DNA of 48,945 bases from Clostridiales bacterium GWD2_32_19 (lineage in GTDB: Bacteria > Bacillota > Clostridia > Lachnospirales > UBA12420): contig MGOU01000019.1 of the NCBI GenBank assembly GCA_001795385.1, positions 1 to 48,945 on the forward strand. Reading direction: 5' to 3'. The notes under the pieces are model-generated. The model searched no databases, was not told the DNA's origin, and saw only the letters and a program-made list of their open reading frames with translations. Position 1 is the first letter of the stretch. Each line of letters starts with the position of its first letter. Of the stretch, positions 1 through 8,339 are shown one piece after another. Both the position numbers and the translations under genes were made by a program.

Positions 1-113
1 TTTTTTTGTCATCCTCATCGCTACTGCTTACTCTATTCTCACCAGCTCCGCTGGTGGTTTCGACATCCAATGACAACATGATACCCCGTCAGCTTGCTGC
101 GGGGAGGTTCATT
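1..113 (+). repeat. Dispersed repeat, right module with divergent centre
   Basis: Positions 84-113 match the right module of the repeat seen complete at 40409-40569: a CCCCGTCAGCTTG unit followed by a GGGG stem arm and ending in TTCATT. The preceding ATGACAAC at 70-77 matches the end of the central insert. Bases 8-69 differ from other copies and contain a 7-bp hairpin (CACCAGC 40-46, GCTGGTG 50-56). The element may continue left of the window. Confidence 0.7.
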
Positions 114-116
114 ATT

Positions 117-150
117 AAGCTCTCATTTATTAGACAATGAGGGCTTTTCG
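117..150 (+). terminator. Intrinsic terminator-like hairpin
   Basis: AGCTCTCATT pairs with AATGAGGGCT (one G-U pair) around an 8-nt loop and is followed by TTTT. It probably ends a plus-strand transcript entering from the left, although the repeat lies between that gene and this hairpin. Confidence 0.45.
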
Positions 151-264
151 TTATGCATTTTAATGCTTATATATTGTACCATTTTATGGGTTATACTAAG
201 TAAATATAAAGCATATATATAGTTATGTTATGTATGAATAAAGCATGGAAGGGTTGAAGATAGA

Positions 265-507
265 ATGAATAAACACTTAATGTACTTAAATCAATTGAAA
301 ACAGGACAAAATGCGATAATCAAGCAGCTTGTATGCGAAGGAAATACGAGAAGAAGAATGATGGATTTAGGGTTGATTCCAGATACCAAAATAGAGGCTT
401 TACAAAAAAGTCCATCAGGAGATCCAACTGCCTATTATATTAGGGGAGCAGTAATAGCTTTACGATCAGAGGAAGCATCTAAAATAATTATAAAAGCTAG
501 AGATTAA
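265..507 (+). CDS. feoA: FeoA family ferrous iron transport protein
   Basis: This 80-aa SH3-like cytoplasmic protein assists the FeoB ferrous iron permease. The length and the central RRRMMDLGLIPDTKIE segment, followed by a turn and an IALRSEEASKI strand-helix, are typical of FeoA. The ATG is preceded by a modest Shine-Dalgarno (GAAGGGTTGA, 248-257). The stop is 25 bp before feoB, so the two genes form an operon. No FeoC follows. A convincing Fur box was not seen in the 115-264 leader. The identification rests on both the sequence and the position immediately before feoB. Confidence 0.9.
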   Translation: MNKHLMYLNQLKTGQNAIIKQLVCEGNTRRRMMDLGLIPDTKIEALQKSPSGDPTAYYIRGAVIALRSEEASKIIIKARD

Positions 508-532
508 CTCTAAGAAAGGAGAATATTTTGAG

Positions 533-2683
533 ATGGGGATTACTTCACAATCAACAGGGTCTAATATTTTAAACGATATGTTTAAAATAGAGCGCGCTTC
601 TCCTAATGACAAAATAATAGCATTTGCAGGTAATCCTAATGTTGGAAAAAGCACAGTATTTAATAGCTTAACTGGACTTAATCAACATACTGGAAACTGG
701 CCAGGAAAGACTGTAACTAATGCACAAGGAAAATATAATTATAAAGAAAGTACATTTATATTAGTAGATTTGCCAGGAACATATTCATTATCATCAAGTT
801 CAGCAGAAGAAGAGGTAGCAAGGGATTTTATCTGCTTTGGAAATGCGGATGCAACATTGATTATAACTGACGCTACGTGTCTAGAGCGAAATTTAAATTT
901 GGTTTTACAAACGATTCAGATGACAGATAAGGTAGTTGTTTGTGTTAATCTAATAGATGAAGCTGCTAGGAAAAAGATAACAATAGATTTTGATGAACTA
1001 TCTAGGTTACTAGGAGTTCCAGTAATAGCAACGAATGCAAGGGATAAAAAAGGGTTTGCTGAGTTGATGGCTGCTTTAGATGATATTTCAAATGAAAGTA
1101 AGGTAACAAATAAGATTAAGATTACATATGATAAGAATGTCGAGGATGTAATTAACATAATACAGCCAGTAGTAAAAGAATTGGTATTTGAGAAAGTAGA
1201 TAGTAGATGGCTATCCTTAAAGATAATTGAGGAAGATGAGAGTATTAGTGAAACATTAACGAAATATTTAGGGTTTAATATATATGAAAATGAGCTATTT
1301 ATAAGTAAACTAAATATTGCAAAAGAATATTTAAAAGAGAAAGAAATAAGTAATAACGACTTAAGAGACAGTTTAGTTTCAAGTATTTTACATAAGGCAG
1401 AGGAAATTAGTAATAATGTAGTTGTCTATGAGAATAAGACATATAATGATTTTGATAGGAAAGTTGATAAAATTATTACTTCGAGATTGATAGGTATTCC
1501 AGTTATGATTGGTTTGTTAGGAGTAATATTATGGCTGACTATCTCAGGAGCAAACTATCCATCTGAAGTTTTAGTAAAATTTTTCTTTTGGGTAGAAGGA
1601 ATTTTAACTGAGTTTTTGTACTCTATAGGCACACCACAGTGGCTGCATGGATTGATGGTATTGGGAGTTTATAGGACATTAGCATGGGTTGTAGCGGTAA
1701 TGCTCCCACCAATGGCTATATTTTTCCCCTTATTTACATTGCTCGAAGACCTTGGATATTTACCTAGGGTAGCCTTCAATCTAGACAACTTCTTTAAGAA
1801 GGCTTGCGCACATGGAAAACAAGCATTAACTATGTGCATGGGCTTTGGATGCAATGCAGCAGGTGTTATTGGGTGTAGGATAATAGATTCGCCTAGAGAA
1901 AGGCTTATTGCCATAATAACCAACAATTTTGTACCGTGCAATGGAAGGTTCCCAACCTTGATAGTAATAAGTACGATATTTTTTGCAGGTATAGCATTAG
2001 GACCATTACAGTCTTTAGTATGCACATTGATACTGACATCGGTTATCGTTTTTGGTGTACTGATGACTTTACTAATATCAAGATTGCTATCTAAAACGTT
2101 ACTGAAAGGATTACCATCATCTTTTACACTTGAGCTTCCACCATATAGAAGACCGCAAATAGGAAAAATAATTGTGAGATCTATATTCGATAGAACGATA
2201 TTTGTACTTGGTCGAGCAATGGCAGTAGCGGCACCTGCTGGACTTATTATTTGGATAATGGCTAATGTACAGATTTATGATATAAGCATTTTAGCCTACT
2301 GTGCAGGATTTCTTAATCCGTTTGCGAGTCTAATAGGACTTGACGGGTACATATTGATGGCTTTTATACTAGGTTTTCCTGCCAATGAAATTGTGTTTCC
2401 GATTATTATTATGAGCTATATGGCTACGGGAAGTTTGGTTCAGTTAAATGATTTAAGCCAGTTAAGAGAAATACTGGTATCTCATGGATGGACTTGGTTA
2501 ACAGCTGTATGCGTAATGCTATTTTCACTCATGCATTTTCCATGCGCTACAACATGTTGGACTATAAGAAAGGAGACACAAAGTCTTAAATGGACGATGA
2601 TTGCCTTTATAGTACCTACCGTAATAGGGATATTGATTTGCTTTACATTTGCAAATGCTGTTAGATTGTTTGAATTAATATAG
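533..2683 (+). CDS. feoB: Ferrous iron transport protein B
   Basis: FeoB is the GTPase-coupled membrane permease for Fe(II). This 716-aa protein has an N-terminal G domain: G1 GNPNVGKS at residues 33-40, switch I NWPGKTVT near 55-62, G3 DLPGTYSLS at 79-87 and G4 NLID at 139-142. A helical GDI-like linker follows, then a polytopic membrane region from about residue 310. The membrane part shows the FeoB signatures LGYLPRVAF, MGFGCNAAGVIG, NNFVPCNGRFP and FPANEIVFP. The N-terminus is about 28 residues longer than usual before the G domain, but AAAGGAG at 515-521 supports this ATG. It is cotranscribed with feoA. Confidence 0.97.
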   Translation: MGITSQSTGSNILNDMFKIERASPNDKIIAFAGNPNVGKSTVFNSLTGLNQHTGNWPGKTVTNAQGKYNYKESTFILVDLPGTYSLSSSSAEEEVARDFICFGNADATLIITDATCLERNLNLVLQTIQMTDKVVVCVNLIDEAARKKITIDFDELSRLLGVPVIATNARDKKGFAELMAALDDISNESKVTNKIKITYDKNVEDVINIIQPVVKELVFEKVDSRWLSLKIIEEDESISETLTKYLGFNIYENELFISKLNIAKEYLKEKEISNNDLRDSLVSSILHKAEEISNNVVVYENKTYNDFDRKVDKIITSRLIGIPVMIGLLGVILWLTISGANYPSEVLVKFFFWVEGILTEFLYSIGTPQWLHGLMVLGVYRTLAWVVAVMLPPMAIFFPLFTLLEDLGYLPRVAFNLDNFFKKACAHGKQALTMCMGFGCNAAGVIGCRIIDSPRERLIAIITNNFVPCNGRFPTLIVISTIFFAGIALGPLQSLVCTLILTSVIVFGVLMTLLISRLLSKTLLKGLPSSFTLELPPYRRPQIGKIIVRSIFDRTIFVLGRAMAVAAPAGLIIWIMANVQIYDISILAYCAGFLNPFASLIGLDGYILMAFILGFPANEIVFPIIIMSYMATGSLVQLNDLSQLREILVSHGWTWLTAVCVMLFSLMHFPCATTCWTIRKETQSLKWTMIAFIVPTVIGILICFTFANAVRLFELI

Positions 2684-2740
2684 GTGCTTATAAATAAAAA
2701 ATTGTAAAATGAGAGAATACTGAAAATGCATTTTTCTAAT

Positions 2741-2802
2741 GCATAACTAAACCAAAAAGATATAAGAAAATTTATTCTTATATCTTTTTGGTTTAGTTAT
2801 GC
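2741..2802. terminator. Long perfect inverted repeat after feoB
   Basis: A 26-bp perfect inverted repeat (arms 2741-2766 and 2777-2802) with a 10-nt AT loop lies 57 bp after the feoB stop. The arms contain C/T-rich and A/G-rich runs but no clear T-tract follows. It may terminate feoAB transcription or protect its 3' end. The stem is much longer than the other terminators in the window. Confidence 0.6.
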
Positions 2803-2837
2803 GAACAATGTATGTGGAAATTCATTGTTGTAATATA

Positions 2838-2866
2838 TTGACAAATGTAAAAAAAAAACTTATAAT
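2838..2866 (+). promoter_or_regulatory. Sigma-A promoter for the transglutaminase-like gene
   Basis: Consensus TTGACA (2838-2843), a 17-bp spacer and TATAAT (2861-2866) lie 52 bp before the gene at 2919. Both hexamers match perfectly. Confidence 0.8.
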
Positions 2867-2918
2867 GCAGAAAAAGGATAAAAAAGAAAAAGGATAAAAA
2901 AGAAAAGGAAGTAAGGGT

Positions 2919-3839
2919 ATGAATCACAAAATGAAGATATCAAAAATAAAAAGAACGCTTTACTCAGCTAAGTCTGAAATTAAAGAAACGATAGTTGAAA
3001 AGATAATATCAGTATTATTGGTGTTGCCTATAATTCTTTGTCCTCAGATTGTACATAAAGTGAACAAACATATTAATATGTTTGCAGCAAAACCATATAT
3101 AGAACCATATGAAAAATTTACTAAAGATATGGGAGAAAATATAAAAAATAATTCAAAAGGAAAAAGTAATTTAGCTGAGATAATGGGGTTAATGGATGAA
3201 ATATGGGAAAAATCTATGTATGGACAACCAGAGATAGATATACATGGTTATTGTGGGTTAGACATTCAAAACGGTGTTGGAGTATGTAGAAATTTAGCTG
3301 CATTTGCTTCTGATTTATTAAAATGTTTGGGATATAATGATGCAGAAGTATTAGCTGTATATGTGGAACTAAAGGAAGATGTTCCTATATATACAACAAA
3401 CATTAATAGAAAGTTTAAAAATGAAAGAGAAATTGAAAATGAGAATAAAGAAGAAGAGGGAACTGAGGGAACATCTAGTGAAAAAGCAAATCATGCAGTT
3501 GTTCTAATACCGGATTTTCAAACAGAAAACAATGAAAAAATTGATCTAATTATAGATCCGACTAATTTATTGATAGGGTATTTGGAAGATGGAGGGAAAA
3601 TCGTAATCCTAAATACGGGAGCATATAAAAGCATATATATGAAGGTTGATAACTTTGAAACAGAAAGAAGTTTTAATAATGACGCCAATTGTCTAAGTAT
3701 TACTAAAGCATGGATTGATGATAGTATTAAAAATTTTAGAATTGAAGAGTATGAAAAAGAAGATAAACTGCCCATTGGTCTAGTAAATGAGTTTGATACG
3801 AGAGCCCAACAAAACGCACTTGAGCAATATTTAGAATAA
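2919..3839 (+). CDS. Membrane-anchored transglutaminase-like protein
   Basis: This 306-aa protein has one hydrophobic segment at about residues 27-43. A transglutaminase/cysteine-protease-like domain with a plausible Cys-His-Asp triad follows: Cys123 in NGVGVCRNLAAFA, His192 in ANHAVVLIPDF and Asp213 in LIIDPTN. The Cys sits at the start of a helix and the His and Asp in strands, as in the transglutaminase fold. A Glu/Asn-rich insert (about 165-190) lies between Cys and His. It is probably extracytoplasmic and may process or cross-link peptides or wall proteins; the substrate is unknown. It is a monocistronic unit with a consensus promoter and a terminator. The family assignment is by motif; the exact role is not known. 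Confidence 0.6.
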   Translation: MNHKMKISKIKRTLYSAKSEIKETIVEKIISVLLVLPIILCPQIVHKVNKHINMFAAKPYIEPYEKFTKDMGENIKNNSKGKSNLAEIMGLMDEIWEKSMYGQPEIDIHGYCGLDIQNGVGVCRNLAAFASDLLKCLGYNDAEVLAVYVELKEDVPIYTTNINRKFKNEREIENENKEEEGTEGTSSEKANHAVVLIPDFQTENNEKIDLIIDPTNLLIGYLEDGGKIVILNTGAYKSIYMKVDNFETERSFNNDANCLSITKAWIDDSIKNFRIEEYEKEDKLPIGLVNEFDTRAQQNALEQYLE

Positions 3840-3898
3840 GATTCTAAATATTGCAGAAAATAGCTAACTTCATGAGTTAGTTAGCTAGGAACATAAAA

Positions 3899-3950
3899 AG
3901 AGTTGGAAAATTATTAGCGAATTGCTAAATCTTTTCTAACTCCTATTTTT
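3899..3950. terminator. Bidirectional terminator between convergent genes
   Basis: AGAGTTGGAAAA pairs with TTTTCTAACTCC and has T-rich tails on both strands. It separates the plus-strand gene ending at 3839 from the minus-strand cotJ operon ending at 3979. A second stem (TAGCTAAC / GTTAGCTA) lies just upstream at 3861-3887. Confidence 0.75.
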
Positions 3951-3978
3951 ATAGTATTATTTACATTGAACCCCTTAT

Positions 3979-4551
3979 TTATAAGTATTTTTTAGTATCT
4001 TTATACTCTTGAACACCCATTAATGCTTCACCAAATCGCTGGAAGTGAACTACTTCTCTTTCACGCAAAAATTTTAAAGTGTCAGTTACACCAGGATCAT
4101 CAGAAAGCTGAATTAAGTATTCATATGTCGATCTAGCTTTTTGCTCTGCAGCCATATCTTCGTATAAATTAGTAATTGGATCATCTTTAGATTGTATATA
4201 AGCCGCCGTCCATGGATGACCTCCTGCGTTACCAGGGAATGGACTTCTACCATGGGCTGCAAAATGAGCCTCGAAAGGAGTACCTTTAATTTTATCAAGA
4301 GGTGCATCTTTAACGAGTTTCCATACTAATGTTTCGATTATTTCCCAGTGTGCTAACTCCTCAGTACCTACATCTGTAAGAATAGCTATTGATTCCTTAG
4401 TAGGCATAACAAATCTTTGAGTTAGATATCTTATACCAGCAGCAAGTTCACCATCTGCCCCTCCAAACTGTTCCATAATCATTTGTGCTAAAGCAGGATT
4501 GGTAGTGTCTACTTTAACAGGATATTCTAATTTCTTTTCATATATCCACAT
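3979..4551 (-). CDS. cotJC: Spore coat protein CotJC, manganese catalase family
   Basis: This 190-aa ferritin-fold protein belongs to the manganese catalase family, which breaks down hydrogen peroxide. Ligand positions are present: Glu35 (GADGELAAGIRYL), Glu65 and His68 (GTEELAHWE), Glu136 (AAEQKAR) and His169 (REREVVHF). The family occurs in the spore coat of Bacillus and Clostridia. It is the last gene of cotJABC, 21 bp after cotJB, with a GGAGGT Shine-Dalgarno. The full set of ligands suggests an active enzyme. By analogy with Bacillus the operon would be transcribed by the mother-cell sigma factor E, but no sure promoter was found. Confidence 0.95.
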   Translation of the reverse strand: MWIYEKKLEYPVKVDTTNPALAQMIMEQFGGADGELAAGIRYLTQRFVMPTKESIAILTDVGTEELAHWEIIETLVWKLVKDAPLDKIKGTPFEAHFAAHGRSPFPGNAGGHPWTAAYIQSKDDPITNLYEDMAAEQKARSTYEYLIQLSDDPGVTDTLKFLREREVVHFQRFGEALMGVQEYKDTKKYL

Positions 4552-4572
4552 ATATTTACCTCCATTTTGATT

Positions 4573-4866
4573 TTATACTTCCCACGGCCAAGGAGTTTCA
4601 ACCCATTGCCATGGAGACATGCTTGGTGCAGAACCGAAATTTGCGAGTGGACCAAATTTTAATCGATATTCTTTTTTTAGTTTTGAGAGTTCGACAGTAT
4701 ACATATTATAGTCGTTTAATGCTCTTTGATTATCAGGATGTGTATCTAAAAAAAGATTTAAATCAACTGTTGCAAATTCGAACTTTTGTATTTCGAGTAA
4801 TAAATCTTCATAATTCGTATGTTCAGAATTAACTTCGCCGTAGTTCTCTTTATTGTCTTCAATCAT
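4573..4866 (-). CDS. cotJB: Spore coat protein CotJB
   Basis: This 97-aa protein carries the CotJB pattern: a helical front half with DLNLFLDTHPDNQRAL, a YRLKFGPLANFG segment, and a Trp/Pro-rich end containing WQWVETPWPWEV. CotJB is a small inner coat protein encoded with the CotJC catalase. A GGGGGT Shine-Dalgarno precedes the ATG. It is the second gene of the operon, between cotJA (15 bp upstream) and cotJC. Confidence 0.93.
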   Translation of the reverse strand: MIEDNKENYGEVNSEHTNYEDLLLEIQKFEFATVDLNLFLDTHPDNQRALNDYNMYTVELSKLKKEYRLKFGPLANFGSAPSMSPWQWVETPWPWEV

Positions 4867-4881
4867 TTTAATACCCCCTAA

Positions 4882-5061
4882 CTAATAATGTTTGCTAACC
4901 ATATATGGATCATAAAGGTTTGGGAAAAGTGTTCCTTTTTTTAATGCTTCATCCAATGAAAATTTATCTGTATAAGGTTGATCCATGATTGTAACCTTAG
5001 GTAATTTTGAATCTTTTGGGACTTGTTGTTCATTCATCATAACATCGTCCATGTGTCTCAT
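4882..5061 (-). CDS. cotJA: Spore coat protein CotJA
   Basis: This 59-aa reading frame on the minus strand begins ATG at 5061 after a strong AAAGGAG site with 7-nt spacing and stops at 4882. The translation contains DQPYTDKFSLDEALKKGTLF followed by PNLYDPY, the typical CotJA core (a Q-x-Y start, EAL-x-x-GTLFP and LY-x-PY). It completes a cotJABC operon. CotJA is needed for CotJC assembly in the Bacillus subtilis coat. The gene is easily missed because of its length. Confidence 0.92.
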   Translation of the reverse strand: MRHMDDVMMNEQQVPKDSKLPKVTIMDQPYTDKFSLDEALKKGTLFPNLYDPYMVSKHY

Positions 5062-5200
5062 AAGCTCACTCCTTTTTGAAAATTTACAAATAATGATATT
5101 TCATAAAAATATCTATTTAAATGATATTCAATGCTTTAAAAAAAATACTTAAAAATTAATTAAAATGTAGATAAAGGTAGTCCTAAGTTGTTTATGAAAA

Positions 5201-5280
5201 ACGAGATTGCTTCGTCGAAAGAACCTCCTCGCAATGACAAGAGCGTGGCAAGCCGACGGGGAATTAAACCCAAAGAGATT
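5201..5280 (-). repeat. Dispersed repeat, half element in reverse orientation
   Basis: Read on the minus strand it starts with the AATCTCTTTGGG left module, runs through CCCCGTCGGCTTG and TTGTCATTGCGAGG, and stops after the inner arm GAAGCAATCTC. It is therefore a truncated copy of the 40409-40569 element. It sits in the 316-bp gap between cotJA and the DUF2935 gene. The rest of that gap holds the cotJ upstream region and a weak AAAATGT/ACATTTT dyad at 5287-5310. Confidence 0.8.
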
Positions 5281-5377
5281 AAAGATAAAATGTAATGGGT
5301 GTAACATTTTACTCAATATATTAATAAAATGATAGCATATGGCTTTTTAAATGGGCTAATTATTTAGGGGGGATTTT

Positions 5378-6304
5378 ATGCTAACAGGTACTGAATTTAT
5401 AAAGCAATCTTTAGGATTGCATCTGTTTTTTTTAAGAATAATGAAGGAGCACGCAATATTTTTAAAATTAGGATTTACACCTAAGAATTCTGGGCTTGCT
5501 GAGCAAGCAGATGGGTTTAGGATAAAACTCGAAGTACTATTAACAGAAGTAGTAGCTATGTCAAATAATGTTGTGAGTCCTGATGTACTTAGTTCTGGAG
5601 AGGTAATCACAACATATACACTAAATGCAGAGAAGACTACACAATATTTTACAGGAGCAAATATAGATACAAGAATAACAGAAGAAGAAGCTAAATTACA
5701 AGGGAACCCGGGGATGAGACTAAATATTATGCTTGAAAATAAGGTGTTAATGGCAAATAAGAAAGCTATAGAACTAATTTCAGATTTAATAAAATTTAAA
5801 AAAATGGTTTTGTCAGATGTACTTAGCTGCAAAATATTCACGACTAATTATCCGTCGATGGTTCCCCATATTATAGGAGAAGCAGAGTTCTATCTTAATA
5901 TGGTGAAAAGGTTGCAAGACCGTGAAGAAATTGAATCTGAAAAGCAGGTATTAAAACAAGCAATCTTCTGGAATGATATTATGGCAGAACATTCTGAATT
6001 TATAAGGGGATTATTAGACCCATCAGAAAATAAGCTTATTATGACAGCAAATAAATTTGCAAATGAATTTAATAAATTAGAAAAAGAATCTAAGGCTGCA
6101 ACTGAAGCAACAGCACATGTACAGAAAGTTACTCGTGATAGCTTGAAAGCCACACAAGAACTACGGAACTTCAAGGCACAAGGAACAAAAGGAATACTTG
6201 AATGTAAAATAAAGTCGATCATAATACCACTACTCGCCGATCATGTTTTACGCGAGGCTAATCATTATCTACGATTACTAAGGAAATATGATAAGGTTGA
6301 CTAA
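5378..6304 (+). CDS. DUF2935 family ferritin-like protein
   Basis: This 308-aa, mostly helical protein resembles the DUF2935 family of Bacilli and Clostridia, which is built from two ferritin-like four-helix halves. Metal-ligand-like residues repeat in both halves: MKEHAIFLKLG near residue 25, GEAEFYLNMVKRL near 170, WNDIMAEHSEFIRGLL near 205, and ADHVLREANHYLRLLRKY near 290. The function is unproven; the spaced Glu/His residues suggest metal binding. A GGGGGGA Shine-Dalgarno precedes the ATG. The neighbours are cotJABC and ferritin, which fits a role in metal or oxygen handling or in the spore. It is monocistronic, ending at a bidirectional terminator. Confidence 0.8.
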   Translation: MLTGTEFIKQSLGLHLFFLRIMKEHAIFLKLGFTPKNSGLAEQADGFRIKLEVLLTEVVAMSNNVVSPDVLSSGEVITTYTLNAEKTTQYFTGANIDTRITEEEAKLQGNPGMRLNIMLENKVLMANKKAIELISDLIKFKKMVLSDVLSCKIFTTNYPSMVPHIIGEAEFYLNMVKRLQDREEIESEKQVLKQAIFWNDIMAEHSEFIRGLLDPSENKLIMTANKFANEFNKLEKESKAATEATAHVQKVTRDSLKATQELRNFKAQGTKGILECKIKSIIIPLLADHVLREANHYLRLLRKYDKVD

Positions 6305-6307
6305 ATA

Positions 6308-6360
6308 AAAATAAGGCTTACAACATAGCATTTTCACGCCAAATTGTAAGCCTTATTTTT
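6308..6360. terminator. Bidirectional terminator between DUF2935 gene and ferritin
   Basis: A 16-bp stem (AAAATAAGGCTTACAA / TTGTAAGCCTTATTTT) has T-runs on both strands and serves the convergent genes ending at 6304 and 6374. Confidence 0.85.
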
Positions 6361-6373
6361 GGTTACATATAAA

Positions 6374-6895
6374 CTACTGAGCCTGTGTAGTAGTTGTAGG
6401 AGGAGTAAACACTCTCAAACCTAGCTCTTTGTCAAGCATATATAAAGATGCACTGTCATTATTAATTCTTTTTAATTTTTGAATTATGCCAGTAAAGTTG
6501 TTTTCTTCTTCAACTTGTTCATCGATAAACCATTTTAGTAAACTGATGGTAGCATATTCTTTTTCTTCTGAGGCAATATCCATTAATTGATATATTCTTT
6601 TAGTAACAAAGTTTTCGTGTGCCAATGATTTTTCAAACACATCCAATATTGATGAAAAGTTGTTTTCAGGTTCATCAAGTCCATAAATAATAATTCTAGA
6701 GCCCATTTGATTTAAAAAATTATAAAACTTTATTGCATGAAATTTCTCTTCTTCTGCCTGTACCCTAAAGAAGTTTGCAAATCCTTCAAGGTTTTCATAA
6801 TCGCAATATGCAGCCATAGCAATATATAAATGGGCTGAATATAACTCATATTTAATTTGAGTATTAACTTCTGATATTAAATTCTGACTTAACAT
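6374..6895 (-). CDS. ftnA: Ferritin (non-haem, FtnA type)
   Basis: This 173-aa ferritin stores iron as ferric mineral after Fe(II) oxidation. Ferroxidase-centre residues are visible: Glu17 (KYELYSAHLY), Glu50 and His53 (AEEEKFHAIKF), Glu94 (AHENFVTKRI), and Gln127 with Glu130 (WFIDEQVEEE). This is the bacterial H-type pattern. The C-terminus ends in a short Pro/Thr tail. An AAGGAGG Shine-Dalgarno fixes the start. It complements feoAB 4 kb upstream: import followed by storage. No haem-binding Met typical of bacterioferritin was noted. Confidence 0.96.
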   Translation of the reverse strand: MLSQNLISEVNTQIKYELYSAHLYIAMAAYCDYENLEGFANFFRVQAEEEKFHAIKFYNFLNQMGSRIIIYGLDEPENNFSSILDVFEKSLAHENFVTKRIYQLMDIASEEKEYATISLLKWFIDEQVEEENNFTGIIQKLKRINNDSASLYMLDKELGLRVFTPPTTTTQAQ

Positions 6896-6959
6896 ATAAA
6901 CCTCCTTGTTAACTTATGTTTATATAGTATTTGCAAATGCTTTAATTTTAAAAGATAAA

Positions 6960-7001
6960 ACTAAAAAAGAATGTTATAAATAAAGTTTCATAACATTCTT
7001 T
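6960..7001 (-). terminator. Terminator of the LysM-GH18 gene
   Basis: A 12-bp stem (AAAGAATGTTAT 6966-6977, ATAACATTCTTT 6990-7001) is followed on the minus strand by a T-rich run, 10 bp after the stop of the gene ending at 7011. Confidence 0.8.
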
Positions 7002-7010
7002 CTAGTTTTG

Positions 7011-8132
7011 CTAAATATTCACTTTTACTATATTATACATAGAATCTAATATAACCCAATTTTGCTTGAAGAATCTATTTATAGTCCAATAGCTAACTCC
7101 GGCTATATTATATTTATTTACTAAAAGCAATTTTTGATAAATACTTCTTGCATCTTCAAACCATACTACATGTTGCTTTTTGTTTTTATCATAATAGCTA
7201 TAATGTGGAGTTTGAGATTCCTGGTCAAATTCGATACTGGCTTTTACATTTCTAGCAGTATTAACTGCATTGGTGTTTCCAATAGCTCTTGCTGGAACAT
7301 CATTAACCCAAGGAAGCGTCCAGTCGTATCCGTAATTAGGCACACCCATGAGTATTTTAGAAGGAGGAATTGCAGTAGTTGCATAATCAAGAACCCTGCT
7401 AACTTGGTCTACAGGTGCAACTGCTCTAGGCGAGCTATATGTGTGCCCCCATTCATATGTCATCAAGACTACTCTATCGACTGAATTTCCATGATATCTA
7501 TAATCATGAGCAGTATATAGGAGACCTTGTTGACTTTCATTATATTTAGGGGCTAATGATGTGAAAACTTTATATCCCATCGAGCGAAGTAGAGTCACAG
7601 CTCTATTTAAGAATCGGTTATATGTATATCTATCATACTCATAAATATACTCAAGATCAAAGTTTATACCATAATATCCTTTTGATTCTAAAACATAAAC
7701 AATATTATTTAATAAGGTTGTCTGGAGTTCATAATTATTAAAAATCTGATGTGCAACGCTACTACTAAAATCCCTATTATTCACAACCATCATAGGAGCC
7801 ACACCTTGAGCCTTAGCGAGTCTAATAAATGTTTCATCCTCTATTGTTTCTAAAGTCCCAGTGACATTTGCACTATAACTAAAAATACTTAAATAAGTAA
7901 GATAAGGTAAAGTTTTGTTTAATACATCTAATTTTATATTTGGATTAATGAAACCATTAACTTCAATATCACCTAACTTTGTGCTAGGAGTATCAATAAC
8001 TAGGGACTCTCCTACAATAAGTGGAACTGATGCATCTATTTCATTATCAGATGCTAATTTAGTGTATTGTACATTATATTGTTGAGATATCGAGTATAGA
8101 GAATCACCCGTTTTTACAGTATATATATTCAT
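7011..8132 (-). CDS. LysM and GH18 domain spore peptidoglycan hydrolase
   Basis: This 373-aa protein has one LysM module at residues 3-46 (IYTVKTGDSLYSISQQYNV) and a glycoside hydrolase family 18 domain from about 56 to the end. The catalytic GH18 motif is GYYGINFDLEYI with Glu161 as acid/base. The architecture is that of YaaH/SleL-type cortex-lytic N-acetylglucosaminidases of the spore, which usually carry two LysM modules. No signal peptide is present, as is usual for coat proteins made in the mother cell. The start at 8132 is chosen because AAAGGAGG lies 7 nt before it; an upstream in-frame ATG at 8153 would put this site inside the coding region. Confidence 0.9.
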   Translation of the reverse strand: MNIYTVKTGDSLYSISQQYNVQYTKLASDNEIDASVPLIVGESLVIDTPSTKLGDIEVNGFINPNIKLDVLNKTLPYLTYLSIFSYSANVTGTLETIEDETFIRLAKAQGVAPMMVVNNRDFSSSVAHQIFNNYELQTTLLNNIVYVLESKGYYGINFDLEYIYEYDRYTYNRFLNRAVTLLRSMGYKVFTSLAPKYNESQQGLLYTAHDYRYHGNSVDRVVLMTYEWGHTYSSPRAVAPVDQVSRVLDYATTAIPPSKILMGVPNYGYDWTLPWVNDVPARAIGNTNAVNTARNVKASIEFDQESQTPHYSYYDKNKKQHVVWFEDARSIYQKLLLVNKYNIAGVSYWTINRFFKQNWVILDSMYNIVKVNI

Positions 8133-8339
8133 TTCAACGCCTCCTTTATACATATTATGAGTACTTTAAAGAATTATGTTTGGAAAATTTCAAAATAATT
8201 TATATTAAGAAAAAGTAGGGGTGTATATAAATATTCAAAATAAAATGCATTAAATTGGATATATAACGCTTTAAAAACAATAATATATATGATATAATTT
8301 AAAATATAAATTTACATTATTTATCAAGGGGGAAGAATA

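Noticed and set aside
2869-2910. Tandem AAAAAGGATAAAAAAG repeats before the transglutaminase-like gene
   Set aside because: They read as a purine-rich leader containing ribosome-site-like motifs; only two to three imperfect units, with no sign of a functional array.
5062-5180. Sigma-E promoter for cotJABC
   Set aside because: Several AT-rich partial matches were seen but none with both boxes at proper spacing, so none was called.
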